DNA of 64,000 nt from Struthio camelus (Eukaryota; Chordata; Aves; Struthioniformes; Struthionidae). Below the pieces are notes generated by a model that did not search any database, had not been told where the DNA came from, and worked only from the letters and a program-made list of their open reading frames with translations. Positions 25,876 through 43,118 of the stretch are shown here, piece after piece. How positions within the stretch are numbered: the stretch's first letter is position 1; the number at the start of each line of letters is the position of its first letter. The stretch is taken from positions 87,979,463 to 88,043,462 of the forward strand of contig NC_090982.1 of the NCBI RefSeq assembly GCF_040807025.1. The letters run 5' to 3'. The translations under genes and the position numbers were made by a program.

Positions 25876-27769
25876 GGCTCCTGCAAGAGGAGAAGGGGCT
25901 CTGTGAATGGAGACCTTCTCTGGAGACAGATAAAAGAGGGAAATCTCCTGTCCCCTACAAAAACACGAACCAGGAGGAGCCCAAGCCTCCTTCTAGGGCA
26001 GTGGGGCAGCAAAGACGGAGTCCGCTTTTGAACACCTTCCCCCACCACCCGCAGGGTGTCACCAAGCGGAAATACGCTTTTCCCCCTTGCAAAAAATTGG
26101 AGGTTGAGGGATCTTGATGAAGGGCCACCAGCCCTCCCCACGTGGGGAGCAATCGCTGCTTTTCACCACGCAAGGGAGAAGTTTTTGGACAGCTTGCAGG
26201 CTGCAATCTTTACAAATACGTTTTTTTTTTCCCCTGCGGATTAGAGACTATTAAGCTCCCCTCCGGTTGGCGTGCCCCAGATCGCCGGCGCATCAGGCGC
26301 GTCATTCCTGGGGCCGGGCACGAGGAGAAGTGGCACCCAGCTGCTTGGGGCCACCATCGTCTTCCTCTGCTTCGCCAAGGAAGGCAGGGGGGCTTTCTGG
26401 CACCTTTCTAATGTTTCCACAAAGTTAACAACAGCAACACAGTAGTTCTGGCCTATTTCAGATGATTTAATCCTCTTTAGCCTTCTTTGACTCTCAGGCT
26501 TACAGTTGTTTAGCGCATTTCAGTAAGTATCTGAGCGGGCGTGAGCACATCTGCACCCAGGTTTTACGGTACAGCTCGTGCGGCGCTCATCTTCGAGGCG
26601 TGGGCACGTTTTGGCTCGGTTTCTTTTAACAAGTGGAATGAAACGGAATTTGCACCGCTCCTTTCCCCTTGCTCTGTGTTTTGCTAGAGACCCTGAACAT
26701 CTGACAGCAGAAGGTCTCTTCCACCTCCGTCCCTCTTTCAAGTTGTTATCTCTTGCAGGGTTACCGGGAAAGCCCCAATAACATAAAATTGCAGAGGAGG
26801 CTTCGACTTGTGCCCGGATCCAGAGAAGCCCAGCGAAGGTTTTCCCTGCCCCATCGCAAAGCTTTTTTTTGTTTTTTTCCCCCCGCCAGCAAACGCAGAG
26901 GACGGATTTCCAAGACAGCTGTAGGATTTCTGTTATAAATAACAATATTGGCTTAGCGGAGTAAAGAAGATAAATGATCTCTAGCTCAGGATACAGCAAA
27001 GGTATTTAGCACTTCTGGAGGGACGCCAGCTCTCCAAGCCTGGGAAGCACCAGGGCGATGAGCCGCGATGAGTCCCTCTCCCGCGCAGCCCCGCCGGCTC
27101 GCACGAGGTCTGCACCAGCGTCCGCTGCGGAGGGCCGGCTGGTCCGAGGAGCAGCCGCAGCTGAGAAAAGCAGCCACTAGAAGCCGACAGAAACGTTTTC
27201 AACATTTCTTGCCCAAAATGCTATTTACTGATAGAGAAACTGTCCGGCGTGGGCCGGCAGGATGGGGATTGTCGCTGCGGGGCCCCAGCCTGGAGCAGCC
27301 CCGGCCGCACGGGAGGATGCTCAGGACTCCTGCCTGGCTCCGCGGAGCTGCTTCGGCGCCACATTTCTGGTTTTCGACCAGAAAAACTCAGTTTTCCCCA
27401 CTGAGGGGAATAGAAAAGTGCTGGCAATTTTGCCAACACAGCAGACAAGAAAATTGATTTCCCACCCAATTCTATCGGGAATGACATAACCACGGCTGGC
27501 GGGTAACAGGGATAAGCCAGAAACCCTTTTTCTCCAGTGGAAAGTTGGTTTCCTTTCTGCAAAAGTGCCTCAAAAATGCTTTAGACCTGGCTGTACCCAG
27601 TAACTTCATTGCTAGCAGGGAGCAGGAGAAGCTCTGTAAGTTATTCCGAGAGGGCACAGTCAGCAATGACAGGGTGAAGTTAAGGAATTAAAAAAATCAG
27701 ATCGGAGATCAAGACAACATCACTGACTGGGAAGCAACTGCTGGTGCTGCTGTCACCCCCGAGCCACCA
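25876..27769. other. Intergenic DNA, no gene recognised
   Basis: Mixed composition with local CpG-rich stretches (26520-26620, 27040-27360). No repeat or gene assigned. Confidence 0.6.
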
Positions 27770-28483
27770 CTGTCCCCATCCCCATCCCTTTCCCAATCCC
27801 CTTCCCATCTTCATCCCCATCCCTATCCCCATTCCCACTCCCACCCCCATCTCCATCTCTTCCCCAGTCCCTGTCCCCATCCCTATTCCTATCCCCATCC
27901 CTGTCCCCTTCTCTGTTCCCATCCCCATCCCTATCACTATCTCCATCTCCATCTCCATCTCCATCTCCATCTCCATCTCCATCTCCATCTCCATCTCCAT
28001 CTCCATCTCCATCTCCATCCCCATCTCCATCCCCATCCCCATCTCCATCTCCATCTCCATCCCCATCTCCATCTCCATCTCCATCTCCATCCCCATCTCC
28101 ATCCCCATCCCCATCTCCATCCCCATCCATCTCCATCCCCATCCCCATCCCCATCCCCATCCCCATCTCCATCTCCATCCCCATCCCCATCTCCATCCCC
28201 ATCCCCATCCCCATCCCCATCCCCATCCCCATCCCCATCCCCATCTCCATCCCCATCCCCATCCCCATCCCCATCCCCATCCCCATCCCCATCCCCATCC
28301 CCATCCCTATCCCCATCCCCATCCCCATCCCCATCCCCATCCCCATCCCTATCCCTAATCCCATCCTCATCTCCACCCCCATCCCCATCCTTGTCCTAGT
28401 CCCTGTCCCCTTCCCCATCCCTATCCCGATCCCTATCCCTATCCCTATCCCCATCCCAGCCCATGTCCCCATCCCCATCCCCA
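27770..28483 (+). repeat. CCCCAT/CTCCAT hexanucleotide array
   Basis: About 710 bp of CCATCC and CCATCT hexamers. The left part is mixed, 27950-28015 is nearly pure CTCCAT, and 28140-28350 is nearly pure CCCCAT. The minus strand is therefore GGGGAT/GGAGAT repeats, rich in G-runs that could form G-quadruplexes. Long reading frames on both strands (Pro-His, Ile-Pro, Met-Gly or Gly-Asp repeats) are by-products. Confidence 0.97.
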
Positions 28484-28484
28484 C

Positions 28485-30020
28485 GAACGCACCGCTGCGA
28501 GGCTGGCCGGGGAGGCGCTGGCCGGCACACGCAGCCACGGTCAGTCTTTGCCGAGCGGCCTCCCGAGAGCCAAAGTCCCCCTTCGTCATAAGTGAGCAGC
28601 AACAGGAATCTTTTCCCGGCCGGGTGGGAAACACCGGCGCGGAGCTGTGGCCGGGACGCTCGCTCGGGGGGCTCACGGCAGCGGCCAGAGACGCGCACGG
28701 CTGCTCCCCCCGAGCCTTTCGCAGTAATGCAAGCGAGCGAAAAAAGCCAAAACCAAACCAAAAGCCAAACCAGACCAGGCTGGAGAGAAAGGCCCAGCAG
28801 GCCACGAGCAGCTCCAGCTTTGGGTGCTAGATACAGCCAAGGGGCCGCGGCCCTGGGGACGTCGCTGCCGGGGAGCTGGCGGGCAGGGGTCCGACAGCAC
28901 AGCCCGCAGGGTCTGCTCCGGCTCGGAGAAACCGGCTGCCGCCCTCGGCGCGCTCTGCTGTGACCCGCCACCGGGTGCCTCGTCGGGGCTCCAGCTGCGC
29001 GGGCGAAGGGCGTTGCGTCCTCCAAGATTTACAAGCTTAAGACGCTTGAGCTGTTATTTATTGGCTGCCAATATAGTTGCAGCATAATTGCATGTGAGAT
29101 CAAGCCAGCTTTCCCGGAGTTGTCCGCCGGAGGGGCTGCGGGATGAGTCTTCACCCACACTGCGTCTATAGAGAAAAGAGAAGAATGAAAACCGTTCCTC
29201 CGCCCTTCAGCTCTTCTATTCCTTCTTTTTTTTTTTAAAAAAAGAAGAAATTTGGAGTCCCGTTGCTTTATTAGTAAACAAACGAGCCCAAGCACCTCAT
29301 AAATGAATTGCAAAATGAATGTCCTGCTGCTGCTGAAAGCCCTCGGCGCCCGCGCTGGTCCCGCCGGGGCCGCGTCCCGCAGCCGGGCCGCGCCGGCCGG
29401 GCCAGCCGTGCGGGGGCCCTCCCGCGGGCAGGGCCAGGGAGCCAGCCTCTGCCTCTCAAGCACGAGGAGCGTTAAAGGCGGTGTCATTCGTCAACCTGCG
29501 AAGAAAGTCAGGCACGCGTCGCCTGCAACCCGAGTCCCGGCGTTTCGCTGCCGACGGCCACCAGCGATGGGCCTTCTCGCTTCGGGCGACGGCGGACAGC
29601 CCGAACACACCGCCTCGGGTCAGGAACCGCTGCGGGCCCATCTGCAACGCGTTTTAGGGGCACCTGGGGTGCAGCTGGGCCCCTGTTCGTCCCCACAAAA
29701 CCACCCAAGGCCGCTCTGCAAGAGCCGCGCGCGGCGGCGGGAGCCGGCGTTGGGATGCTTCTGCTCGCCCGCGACCATCCAAGGTGGCACCTGGTCCCGG
29801 TCCCGCTCCCGCGCGGCCGCTCAGCCCCTTTTGGGGTGACGCACGGATGCTTTGCTTACGGGACGGAGTAAAACCTATAGGCCAATGAGCACGGAAACGA
29901 TGCTGCCCGTTTACGGCGCTTAACTCCCGCGAGGCTCGGCCGGAGCTCGGCGGCCGCCGTCGCCGGAGACGGGCGCGTCCGAGGAGCCGCCCCGGCTCGA
30001 AGGAGACAAGAAGTGCCGGA
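28485..30020. promoter_or_regulatory. CpG-rich block immediately beyond the TCF4 3' end
   Basis: About 1.5 kb of mostly CpG-rich DNA (GCGCCCGCGCTGGTCCCGCC near 29347-29366, GGCGGCCGCCGTCGCCGGAG near 29950-29969), interrupted by a short AT-rich stretch at 29030-29110. The block abuts the TCF4 poly(A) region. It has the composition of a CpG island; no core promoter motif or gene was recognised on either strand. Confidence 0.5.
29030..29110. other. AT-rich non-repetitive insert within the CpG-rich block
   Basis: Contains CTTGAGCTGTTATTTATTGG and TAGTTGCAGCATAATTGCAT. Its position inside GC-rich DNA and its non-repetitive character suggest a conserved regulatory element; this is inference from composition. 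Confidence 0.3.
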
Positions 30021-30024
30021 AACG

Positions 30025-30048
30025 GTTTATAAAAATGGCACATTTATT
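30025..30048 (-). terminator. TCF4: TCF4 distal poly(A) signal and inferred cleavage region
   Basis: On the minus strand CTGTAGCAATAAATGTGCCA contains a canonical AATAAA at 30048-30043. Cleavage would be expected 10-30 nt further on, at about 30025. Sequence composition changes sharply just beyond, from AT-rich 3'UTR to CpG-rich DNA, which supports this as the gene end. Confidence 0.75.
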
Positions 30049-32484
30049 GCTACAGAACGGTCATGTACATGACGGCATCGAATAACTACAGATGAGAAAC
30101 AGGTAATGGCCTACACCAAGCTGTGGTTGTTTGTTTGCAATCATCTTCTTGAAGGAACTCCAGCACACAACCTGTTTGGACACTTCTACAAATCAGAAAT
30201 ACACCAAAAACATGAAAAAATCGAGGCACTCAGCCACACATTGAAAACAAGGTGTAACTGTTTATCTTTTTTTTTTTTTAATCTTTTTCCCTTTTTTCAT
30301 TTTTTTCCCACTTTTTTTTTTGTTTTTACTGCTGCAGCTATGTGTATAGTCGCAAAAATTCCCCGTTGCGACCTACAACTAAAAAAAAAAAAAGCTACCA
30401 TACAGTTTCATCTCAATAACACATGGTAAAATAACATCTTTTAAATAGTAAAATAAAGTAACAAACTTTTACTCAGAATGATTCCAAAAATCTACAAAGA
30501 AGAAATATTCAGAATCTGACAATTTTTTTTTTTCCGTAATATTCATGGTATAAAAGGATTGCTCCTGTGAAAAATAAGCCAAATATATTTTTTATTTTTA
30601 AATTTAGTTTTTTTTTCCTACTAGGGTGTACTACAGTCTATTTTATAGCAAAAAGAGCACTAGACAAACGAAGCTTTATAACAAAAAGCCAGGCACTGAT
30701 ACATGGTAAATCTCTGCTTTTTTTTTTTCTTATCTTCACTTAATTGCATCACAAGTAACAAGAATGAAAAAGGCCACAGTTCATATATTTTCACCATTAC
30801 ATAAGTCTATAATACTTGAAATGAGTATGGTCAAACCAGCACTGCACAAATATGAATCAACTTCAAGTCCCATGAGAAAGAACATGTTTTTAAAAAACAA
30901 ACAAAAATGAAAACAAAACGAAAAGGTAGGGCCCCCCCGAAGGCCCTGGTGCCCCATTGTGTTGGAATTCATCATATTCCACCTTTTAGGGTTTTTTTTC
31001 CAGTCAACCAGTGGACTAATTTTTTCTTTTTCCCTTTTTTTTGTTTTTTTTTTCCTTTGAGGTTTTTTCCTTTTTTCTTTTTTTATTCTATTCTATTTTA
31101 ATTTAATTTTTTTTTTTTTTTGTGCTTATTTCCGCTGAAATCTCTTCGTTCCTGGCAATATACTGTATTGTTCACTTTCGGACACGGACCGTATCTGCCT
31201 ATTGGCTACAGAGATGAAACCCTCCTCTCCCTGACCGCCCGTTTTCATCGCCTTTCCCCCCAACCCCTGACAAAAAAAAAAACCAAAAAAAAAAAGAAAT
31301 CGGAAGACTGAATCAGTACAAGTTGCATCACTGGTAGGACTGACAGTTGTATAAACATTAGTGTTCCTTGCAGCTACACAGAAGACAAATGGTAAAAAAG
31401 TTCTAGGTGAACAGATTCCCTATTCAGCATATTCATAAATTACTTGAATGTGGAGGTGGATCGTTTCTTAAAAAGCTGCTCTTTGAGTATTTGTTTCTTA
31501 AAAGAGTTTCTTAGCCCGGTTTATTACCACGTAATGCAGCTTTCTAAAACCTTCATTATTTCAACTAAGTATCACCAGCTAAATTACCTTGGACAAAGCC
31601 AACTCAGGATGCACGCGCCTTACCTGGTTTGGGGAATAATGGAAAAATTAAGCACCAAGCACATTTGCTTTTCTTTTTTTTTTTAACTCTTCCCTCACCT
31701 AGAATGGAAACAGAATAGGATCCTCAGTTCTTAAATCCGGCAAGGATGAATGTTTATCTCGCAGAAACTAGGCGCTTTATGCCTAGATGTGAAACACCCT
31801 GTGCAATCTGCTCCTCTCACGGTGCCCAAGGACTTCAGAGCCGTTGGATCCAGACTGGAGCGCCTACCCAATTTAAGTGAAAGCAGAATGCGAACGAAAC
31901 AATACAAGCTTTTGTCCTTACACGTTCCATAAACTAAACTTGCCATTTATTTTCTGTCCACAGATTGCTTTAAATAAACATGAAGTTGGTCTTATAATTT
32001 TTTACATTGTTTATCAGAAGCACGGTTCTTAAAATCTCCAGGACTCAAAGGGCTGCTTTCAGGTCCCTAAAACGAACATGTGGTGCACTTGTACAGAAAT
32101 AAACTGAGCATCATCCACTGCGTTACAAATTTCCTGAAAAAAAAAAATATGGCTTGTTCATTGTCATTTTACTCTTAATACCATACACAGTAACAATACA
32201 TATGGTACTGATAAACAGAAACCTTTATCCTGCTGAGGATACCAGCGCTCAGAAACATTAGCTATCATTAACATCGGGCGGAATTAATCTTTTATTACAC
32301 CCATTTTCATATAAACCAGGCCTGTTAAAAGTCCAGCATTTAAAACGTAATATGCATTTATAACTCTGAATTAAACCTTAGTGTATTCTCCTCTCTTGTG
32401 TTTTTCTAGTGGTTTAATCCACCTCCACATTTGAGAAACTTATCAACAAATCAAAACATTTTAAATTTTTATCGCTACTGAACA

Positions 32485-32492
32485 TATTTACA
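32485..32492 (-). promoter_or_regulatory. Candidate Pumilio response element in TCF4 3'UTR
   Basis: The transcript strand has the core TGTAAATA (CTGTAAATATGTTC). A second identical core occurs at 33894-33901. Eight-base matches occur by chance in AT-rich DNA, so confidence is modest. Confidence 0.35.
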
Positions 32493-33216
32493 GTTTTCAG
32501 CACGCACACAGCTAATCAAAATGTTTATGGGTATGTAGAAGGTGATCACATGGTAACTATCATATTTGTTCTTTACGTTTTCAGAAACAAACATAAAATT
32601 CAGATTCTCGTATCTCACTATTTCATTTAAATGAGACTTTTTTTCAACCACACAGATTTTTATAAACAAAAAACTGATACAATGTATTAAAACACATAAT
32701 AACAAGAGTCTACATGTAAAAATATAACTTTTACATACACAATTTCAAAATAATGATACGTTTGCCATTTGTTGCATAAAATTTACAAATGTATTTTTCA
32801 TTACTATATAACTGGCAAAACAGGAGAACAGATGGAACATTTAGACCGTTTGATGGATTTATGGCATTTATTCAGTGTTGAGAGGTGGAAAATCTACTTG
32901 AACAGGGAGATTTTATTTAAAATACATGCCAGGTTTGTGTGGCTGTAAAAATAGAAACTGGAATTAGAGACAAAAGGATGCTGACAAATACTTAACTAGG
33001 AGCACTATCTGTTAATGGTACTGTACACCAGAGTCAATCATTATTAAGATTCACTATGGAAGTTGGTTCAGTTGTGCCCAGACTTCAAAGCTAGTTATCA
33101 GATGAGTTGCTGTGCCATAGTTTGAGCTATGTTACTATTAAATATGTTAAGTAAAAACTTCATTCATACTGGCCAGAGAAATACTGTACTACCACCCCTC
33201 CTCAAGAAAGTGCAAC

Positions 33217-33224
33217 TTAATGCT
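33217..33224 (-). promoter_or_regulatory. Candidate miR-155 8-mer seed site in TCF4 3'UTR
   Basis: The transcript strand reads AGCATTAA within CCTAAAGCATTAAGTTGC. This is a full 8-mer complement of the miR-155 seed. Function is inferred from seed match only. Confidence 0.35.
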
Positions 33225-33893
33225 TTAGGACTCATAAGGCTTGTTGTAATGCTGCATGATGACTGAAATTGGCATTTCACAAAGAAAGGAGGAGGCAGCA
33301 AGTGGTCTACACTTAAATAATCCACTTAAAAACAAGAGAAGAACAACAACAACAAAAAAAAAAGTCGATCAAATCTGTCACACTACTTGCAATTTTCCCA
33401 CTTGATGTTTTTTTATTTCCCCCTCCCTCCCCCCGCCCCCAAATCTGACCATGTATTCAGAAACGCCTCACTGCACACTATTTAGGCTACACACATAGGT
33501 AACACTTTAATCAGTTTGTTAAATCACAGCCACTTTGATTATGTTATGTTTCCGATGATATAAACATTGGAAGGCACAGTGGTAACATTGTAGCATTCTA
33601 ACCTTGTACCTCTGAAAATCCCAGAAAAGGGTCAACGAGAGCAACATTACGATTCGGACAAACTCGTTTTGCCAAGTCTCGGTAACGTTGCCTGTAGTAT
33701 CTACACATGATGTGACTTTTTAAGTCCTGTGTTCCCAAAAGACTGAAGAAACAACTCTCTACTTATTTATGAATGAGAAGCAACGTCAGGGTCAGCATTT
33801 CATCCTGCACTACCCCTCCAGAGACAGAGTTGGCACTACAGGTTACAATAACAAAAACAGGGGAGAGGGACAGAAATAAGACAAAAAAATCCT

Positions 33894-33901
33894 TATTTAC
33901 A
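33894..33901 (-). promoter_or_regulatory. Second candidate Pumilio response element in TCF4 3'UTR
   Basis: The transcript strand reads ACTGTAAATAAGG, containing TGTAAATA. It lies 1.4 kb closer to the stop codon than the one at 32485. Confidence 0.3.
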
Positions 33902-34153
33902 GTAAAATCTTCTTTTTAAAAAAGTTAATCAGTACTATTTTTTTACAGGAGCAAAAAAGTCTGAAACAAATGAACAAAAGCTTACCATATTCACTAAATT
34001 TTTAATATATATTTATATATATATTTATATATATATATTTGTCATAGGTCTATAAGATCCATCTGTTCCTCCTACCCTAAGGAATGGCTAATGTCATCAC
34101 TTCAGTTTTCATTAGGACGTTTGCTGGTTTTGTAAATATCTGGGCAGCAAAGC

Positions 34154-34161
34154 TTCCCTTT
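34154..34161 (-). promoter_or_regulatory. Candidate miR-204/211 8-mer seed site in TCF4 3'UTR
   Basis: The transcript strand reads AAAGGGAA within ATTAAAAGGGAAGCTTTG, an 8-mer match to the miR-204/211 seed. It lies about 0.5 kb into the 3'UTR exon. Function is inferred from seed match only. Confidence 0.35.
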
Positions 34162-34649
34162 TAATATCCAGTAAGTATAAACACTAGCTGTCTAGCACAC
34201 CAACAAAAACGCTCATTTTTTTTCTTCAGAAGTACACTTTTTCATTATTGCAAGTTTACAATTTTAAATTAAATATTTTTTTTCAGACTTACAAATTAAT
34301 TATATTTTTTTTTCCAAAAGAAGTTTAGGCACAAATGCATTGTCCCACAGTGTGGAGAAGATTGCCATTCAGTCTCTAGGCTGTGCATTTACAGCTCGTA
34401 ACATACTGCTTTAAACATTCTGAATGATATGTTAAAGAGAGTCGTCCCTCAAGTTGCACTTTTTGTTTTTTTTTTCTCGTTTTTAATATCGGGAATGCTG
34501 AAATCTCTTGCGTCTGTGATTCTTAACTACTCAGACTTGTCTTATATTACAAAAAAGGGGTTAAGGAGAAGTGTTTATGTGGGTTTAAGATAATACAGCT
34601 GTTAAGGAAGTGGTCTCTTGTTTAAATGAAGAAATGTGGCAACTTGGAC

Positions 34650-34961
34650 CTGTGAAAAGAAGAAAAAAAAAGTCAAATCAGTCAAGGATAGTCGAACATA
34701 CATAACTATATGCTCTTCAAACAAATGATCTGAATGTGGCCTTGGAAATCAAGCGTGCCTGCCCAATGACTCAGGAACCAATCAGTTAAGGGAGGGGCCT
34801 CTTACAGCTACTTAGTTCACGCTCGGTCCCAGCCCTGGCTTCGAGGAACTGCGAGGAGGAGGAGGAGGTCCTATGCACTAGCTTTGTCTCAGTTCACTGT
34901 AATCCACTGGGTGCTTGGGAGAAGGCTGCCAGTACCCGGATACTTCTGGAAATCAACTTGC
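34650..34961 (-). other. TCF4: TCF4 final intron, apparent GC-AG type, just after the stop codon
   Basis: On the minus strand the stop codon is followed by TAAAAAAG|GCAAGT, and 312 nt later TTTTCACAG|GTCCAAGTTGCCACAT begins. I recall mammalian TCF4 mRNA reading from TAAAAGG directly into GTCCAAGTTGCC, so this stretch should be an intron with a GC donor. GCAAGT otherwise matches the U1 consensus well, as GC donors usually do. No GT within the first bases past the stop would keep the known mRNA; a GT does exist inside the last Met codon (ATG|TAAAAA) and is discussed in the findings. Confidence 0.7.
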
Positions 34962-34966
34962 CTTTT

Positions 34967-40383
<5,417 letters not shown>

Positions 40384-41839
40384 CTAGAGGGCGCAGACGG
40401 ACCGCGGCGCTGCCAGCGCCCGCCAGCGCTGAGCGCTGGGGAAGATGCCGCGCCGCACGCTTAGTGACAAATATGGCAGAGGAGCTCAGGCAGGTAAAAC
40501 GTCAAATTGTCTCCCAGGGTGCTGCAGTGGAGCGCACTGATTCGTCCCCATCTGTCTTCTATCATGTCCGCCAACAGATCTGACAATTATCTTAATGCCC
40601 ATATGCTTAATTGTGGGCTTCTCAATTCCCCCATTGCTATCGGAAATCCTGCAGGAATTTCAATTTGGCATTCGACTTTCATTTCGGGGGATAAGACTCT
40701 CAGGCCTGCCATTTTTTCTCCGTAATGCCGGCTAAGCCTCTGACAGTGGAAGCTACAGCAGTATGTGACACAGCCCCTACCCAGTGCAAACACAACAAAA
40801 TGCCACCTGCCTTTCCAAAGCTCGAAGCCCCTTCCAAATTAGCGCTCGCTGGATTTCATTAACCACAGAGCTCCAAACCCGAAGGGGCACCAGCCCTGCC
40901 AACACCACGACTCCGGGTAATACACCAATAAAGGTTTTATTAAACACTCCAGTAATGCTGTCACCTCAGCTGACAGTGCGGACACAACGGAAAGACATCC
41001 GCCATTTCCACGTACATCGCTCCTAGACGCACTTTACGAATCGGGGTTGTTACTTCATTAAATAAAACAGACTGTGGAGAAGAGTTAAGCATCTGAAGAG
41101 CCAAACTGTCAGAAGTTGCGGTAGGCTTTGATATAAAAACATCTAGAGCGGATAGCACGGGAACCGCGAAGAGCTGCGCCTCGAGTTTCTGCGTTTAAGA
41201 CACGACTCACTGACGATCAGCGCTGTGAGTGGTATATATATACAGCACGTCTGTATGTAAAATTTAGTGCTCGTTCTGGACTTTCTCAGGTGTACATTTC
41301 CCGTAACACTCAAGTAAAGCGTGTTTCCATAGACGATAAACTCAGCAGAGAACTGTAAATCTCTCTTTATTCTCCATAAGTATTATAAGTACTTGTGCAG
41401 ATAAAAAGATTGAGGAATGTTTCTAATCAGACTTACAAGATAATATAGTATAATTGTTAACAGCAAGTCAAGACCGCAGTAAGAAAGATAAAAGGGAATC
41501 CTGCCAAAGGGAACTTGAGAAAATCTTTTACTACTAGACAAAATGCAAATAACCAAAAGCAAGTGTAAAATAGGAAAGACAAAAACTCTCTCCTTGTTGA
41601 GACACTATAATTTTAAAAACATGACATACTAAGAAAAGACTGGAATCAACATTATTTGGTTGTAAGAAAGAATAGCTCTTAAGAGAGATGTTTAGAGTTC
41701 TGCAGTTCTACTTCCTTAAATCTCAACAATTCAAATGATAAAACGTAATGAAAATCATGATGACATTTTTCTGAGAGGAAGTATTATTTAGCATCACCTA
41801 CTAAAGAAAAAATATTAGTGAATCAGGCTTTCCTTCTGC

Positions 41840-42000
41840 ACCCTCAGGGATGTTCAGCTCAACTGGATATGACCCTGAGCAACCTGATCTAACTTCGAAG
41901 CTGGATCTGACTTCAAAGCCGCCCCACTTTGAGCAGGGGTTGAGCAGGAGGTCCAGGTGACCTCCAGAAGTCCCTTCCGATCTAAATTTTTCTGAGACCT
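41840..42000 (+). mobile_element. CR1 LINE 3'-end fragment, diverged
   Basis: The sequence GGATGTTCAGCTCAACTGGA, then CCCTGAGCAACCTGATCTAA, GAGCAGGGGTTGAGCAGGAG and GTGACCTCCAGAAGTCCCTT resembles the 3' untranslated end of avian CR1 (GGGGTTGGACTAGATGACCTCCAGAGGTCCCTTCC in consensus, as recalled). The terminal 8-bp repeats are degraded. It inserted antisense to TCF4. Confidence 0.75.
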
Positions 42001-43083
42001 ATGGAAGACGAAAACTCAAACTTTGAGGTAGATGAAGACAATAAAACATATGATACCACTTTGGGTCGGGAAACAATGACTACTCCTCAAGCAGAACTCC
42101 TGAGAGCAACTGGAAGTTCCAAAGGGACTTTGACAGACATAACATCTCACCTCGAGTCCTTCCTTTTTCCTGTGCGTCTCCCTGAGCTCCTTCCAGAACT
42201 AATGCAGAAGGACAGGCAGATCCCTCTGGAAGGGGACTGGGTACACCCCGTCTTGCTCCAGCTGTTTCAGGAGACGCCTACCACCTCCTGCAACTGCGCA
42301 GGGGGCTTGGGAGGCCAGCTAGCTCCACAGAGGGCTACAGAAGATGCCTCACATTCGGTGGCCCAGCTCGAAGATGGACAGCTTGGATATCTGGGTTATT
42401 TGGCCTGAGTTCGCATCGCTCTTATTTCATCCTACCCAAAAGCTGAGGTGGTAAAAACAACTGAAAGCTAGTAATTTTCGAGATTTTTAAACCGAAATGT
42501 TGAACTCAGATGCCAAAAAGATGATACTACTGACATAAAATTTTAACTACATTTTTAATATTGGTTCTAATAATAAAAACTTTCCTCTCACTTCTCTTCC
42601 TGACGTTTCTCAAGAGATCTGAAAGATAATCAATCACAACTGAATGATAACAACTACCGATCCATATTTCCTCTTTTACAACCTAAAACATTACAAATTA
42701 TGTTTGTTGAGATTTGTAACTATCTTTTTTTTCCTGTAAAATGGCCAGTTTCAAGTTTGTTTAGTGAACAAATATGTCCTATGACCATTCTTACACTACG
42801 GAAAGACCGGTTCCCATCCACTGTGGTTTATTTTGAGCAAGACGTTTTTTCCTCTCAGTGAGTGGGAGTAAGGGTTTCTGCTCAGATGCAATCAAACTTC
42901 AGGCTGGGGGACTTGCTTCACCCACAGTCCTGTGTGTGCTGCTCCTAGATGGAACCTTTCTAACTCTTCCTACAAAAATGCCATAATGCAACTGTCACTC
43001 CACAGCTTATTTTTCTAGGTAATTAATTTCTACAATTATGATCACTTGCAAGAAGATTCAGGCAGCAAAATCACTTAGTTTTA

Positions 43084-43118
43084 TTGTTTGTGTGCATGTG
43101 TGTGTGTGTATGTGTGCT
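43084..43118 (+). repeat. TG-rich microsatellite
   Basis: A short interrupted TG run (GTGTGCATGTGTGTGTGTGT) within the large TCF4 intron. Confidence 0.8.

Larger units (their letters stand above)
30025..34649 (-). other. TCF4: TCF4 terminal 3'UTR exon
   Basis: About 4.6 kb of AT-rich sequence with no useful reading frame, from the GTCCAAGTTGCCACAT start to the poly(A) signal. The first 200 nt follow the mammalian TCF4 3'UTR closely as I remember it (ACAAGAGACCACTTCCTTAA, AACACTTCTCCTTAACCCC, AAGACAAGTCTGAGTAGTTA). It contains many AUUUA-type AU-rich elements, an AT-dinucleotide run near 33998-34040, several homopolymer A tracts (poly-T on the plus strand, for example at 30270-30330 and 31010-31130) and seed matches listed separately. 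Long, conserved 3'UTRs are typical of this family. The distal end is inferred from the AATAAA; earlier cleavage at other signals is possible. Confidence 0.85.

Noticed and set aside
27680..28805. Frames up to 350 codons with Met-Gly, Asp-Gly, Ile-Ser or Pro-His repeats
   Set aside because: By-products of the CCCCAT/CTCCAT hexamer array; the non-repeat ends match no known protein.
30025..34649. Homopolymer-rich stretches taken as retroposon tails
   Set aside because: They fall within the TCF4 3'UTR, lack repeat bodies or target duplications, and are better read as A-rich UTR sequence on the transcript strand.
42001..42408. 135-codon plus-strand frame starting right after a CR1 3' end
   Set aside because: Acidic start looks protein-like, but no family is recognised, it is antisense in a TCF4 intron, and no splice signals define an exon.
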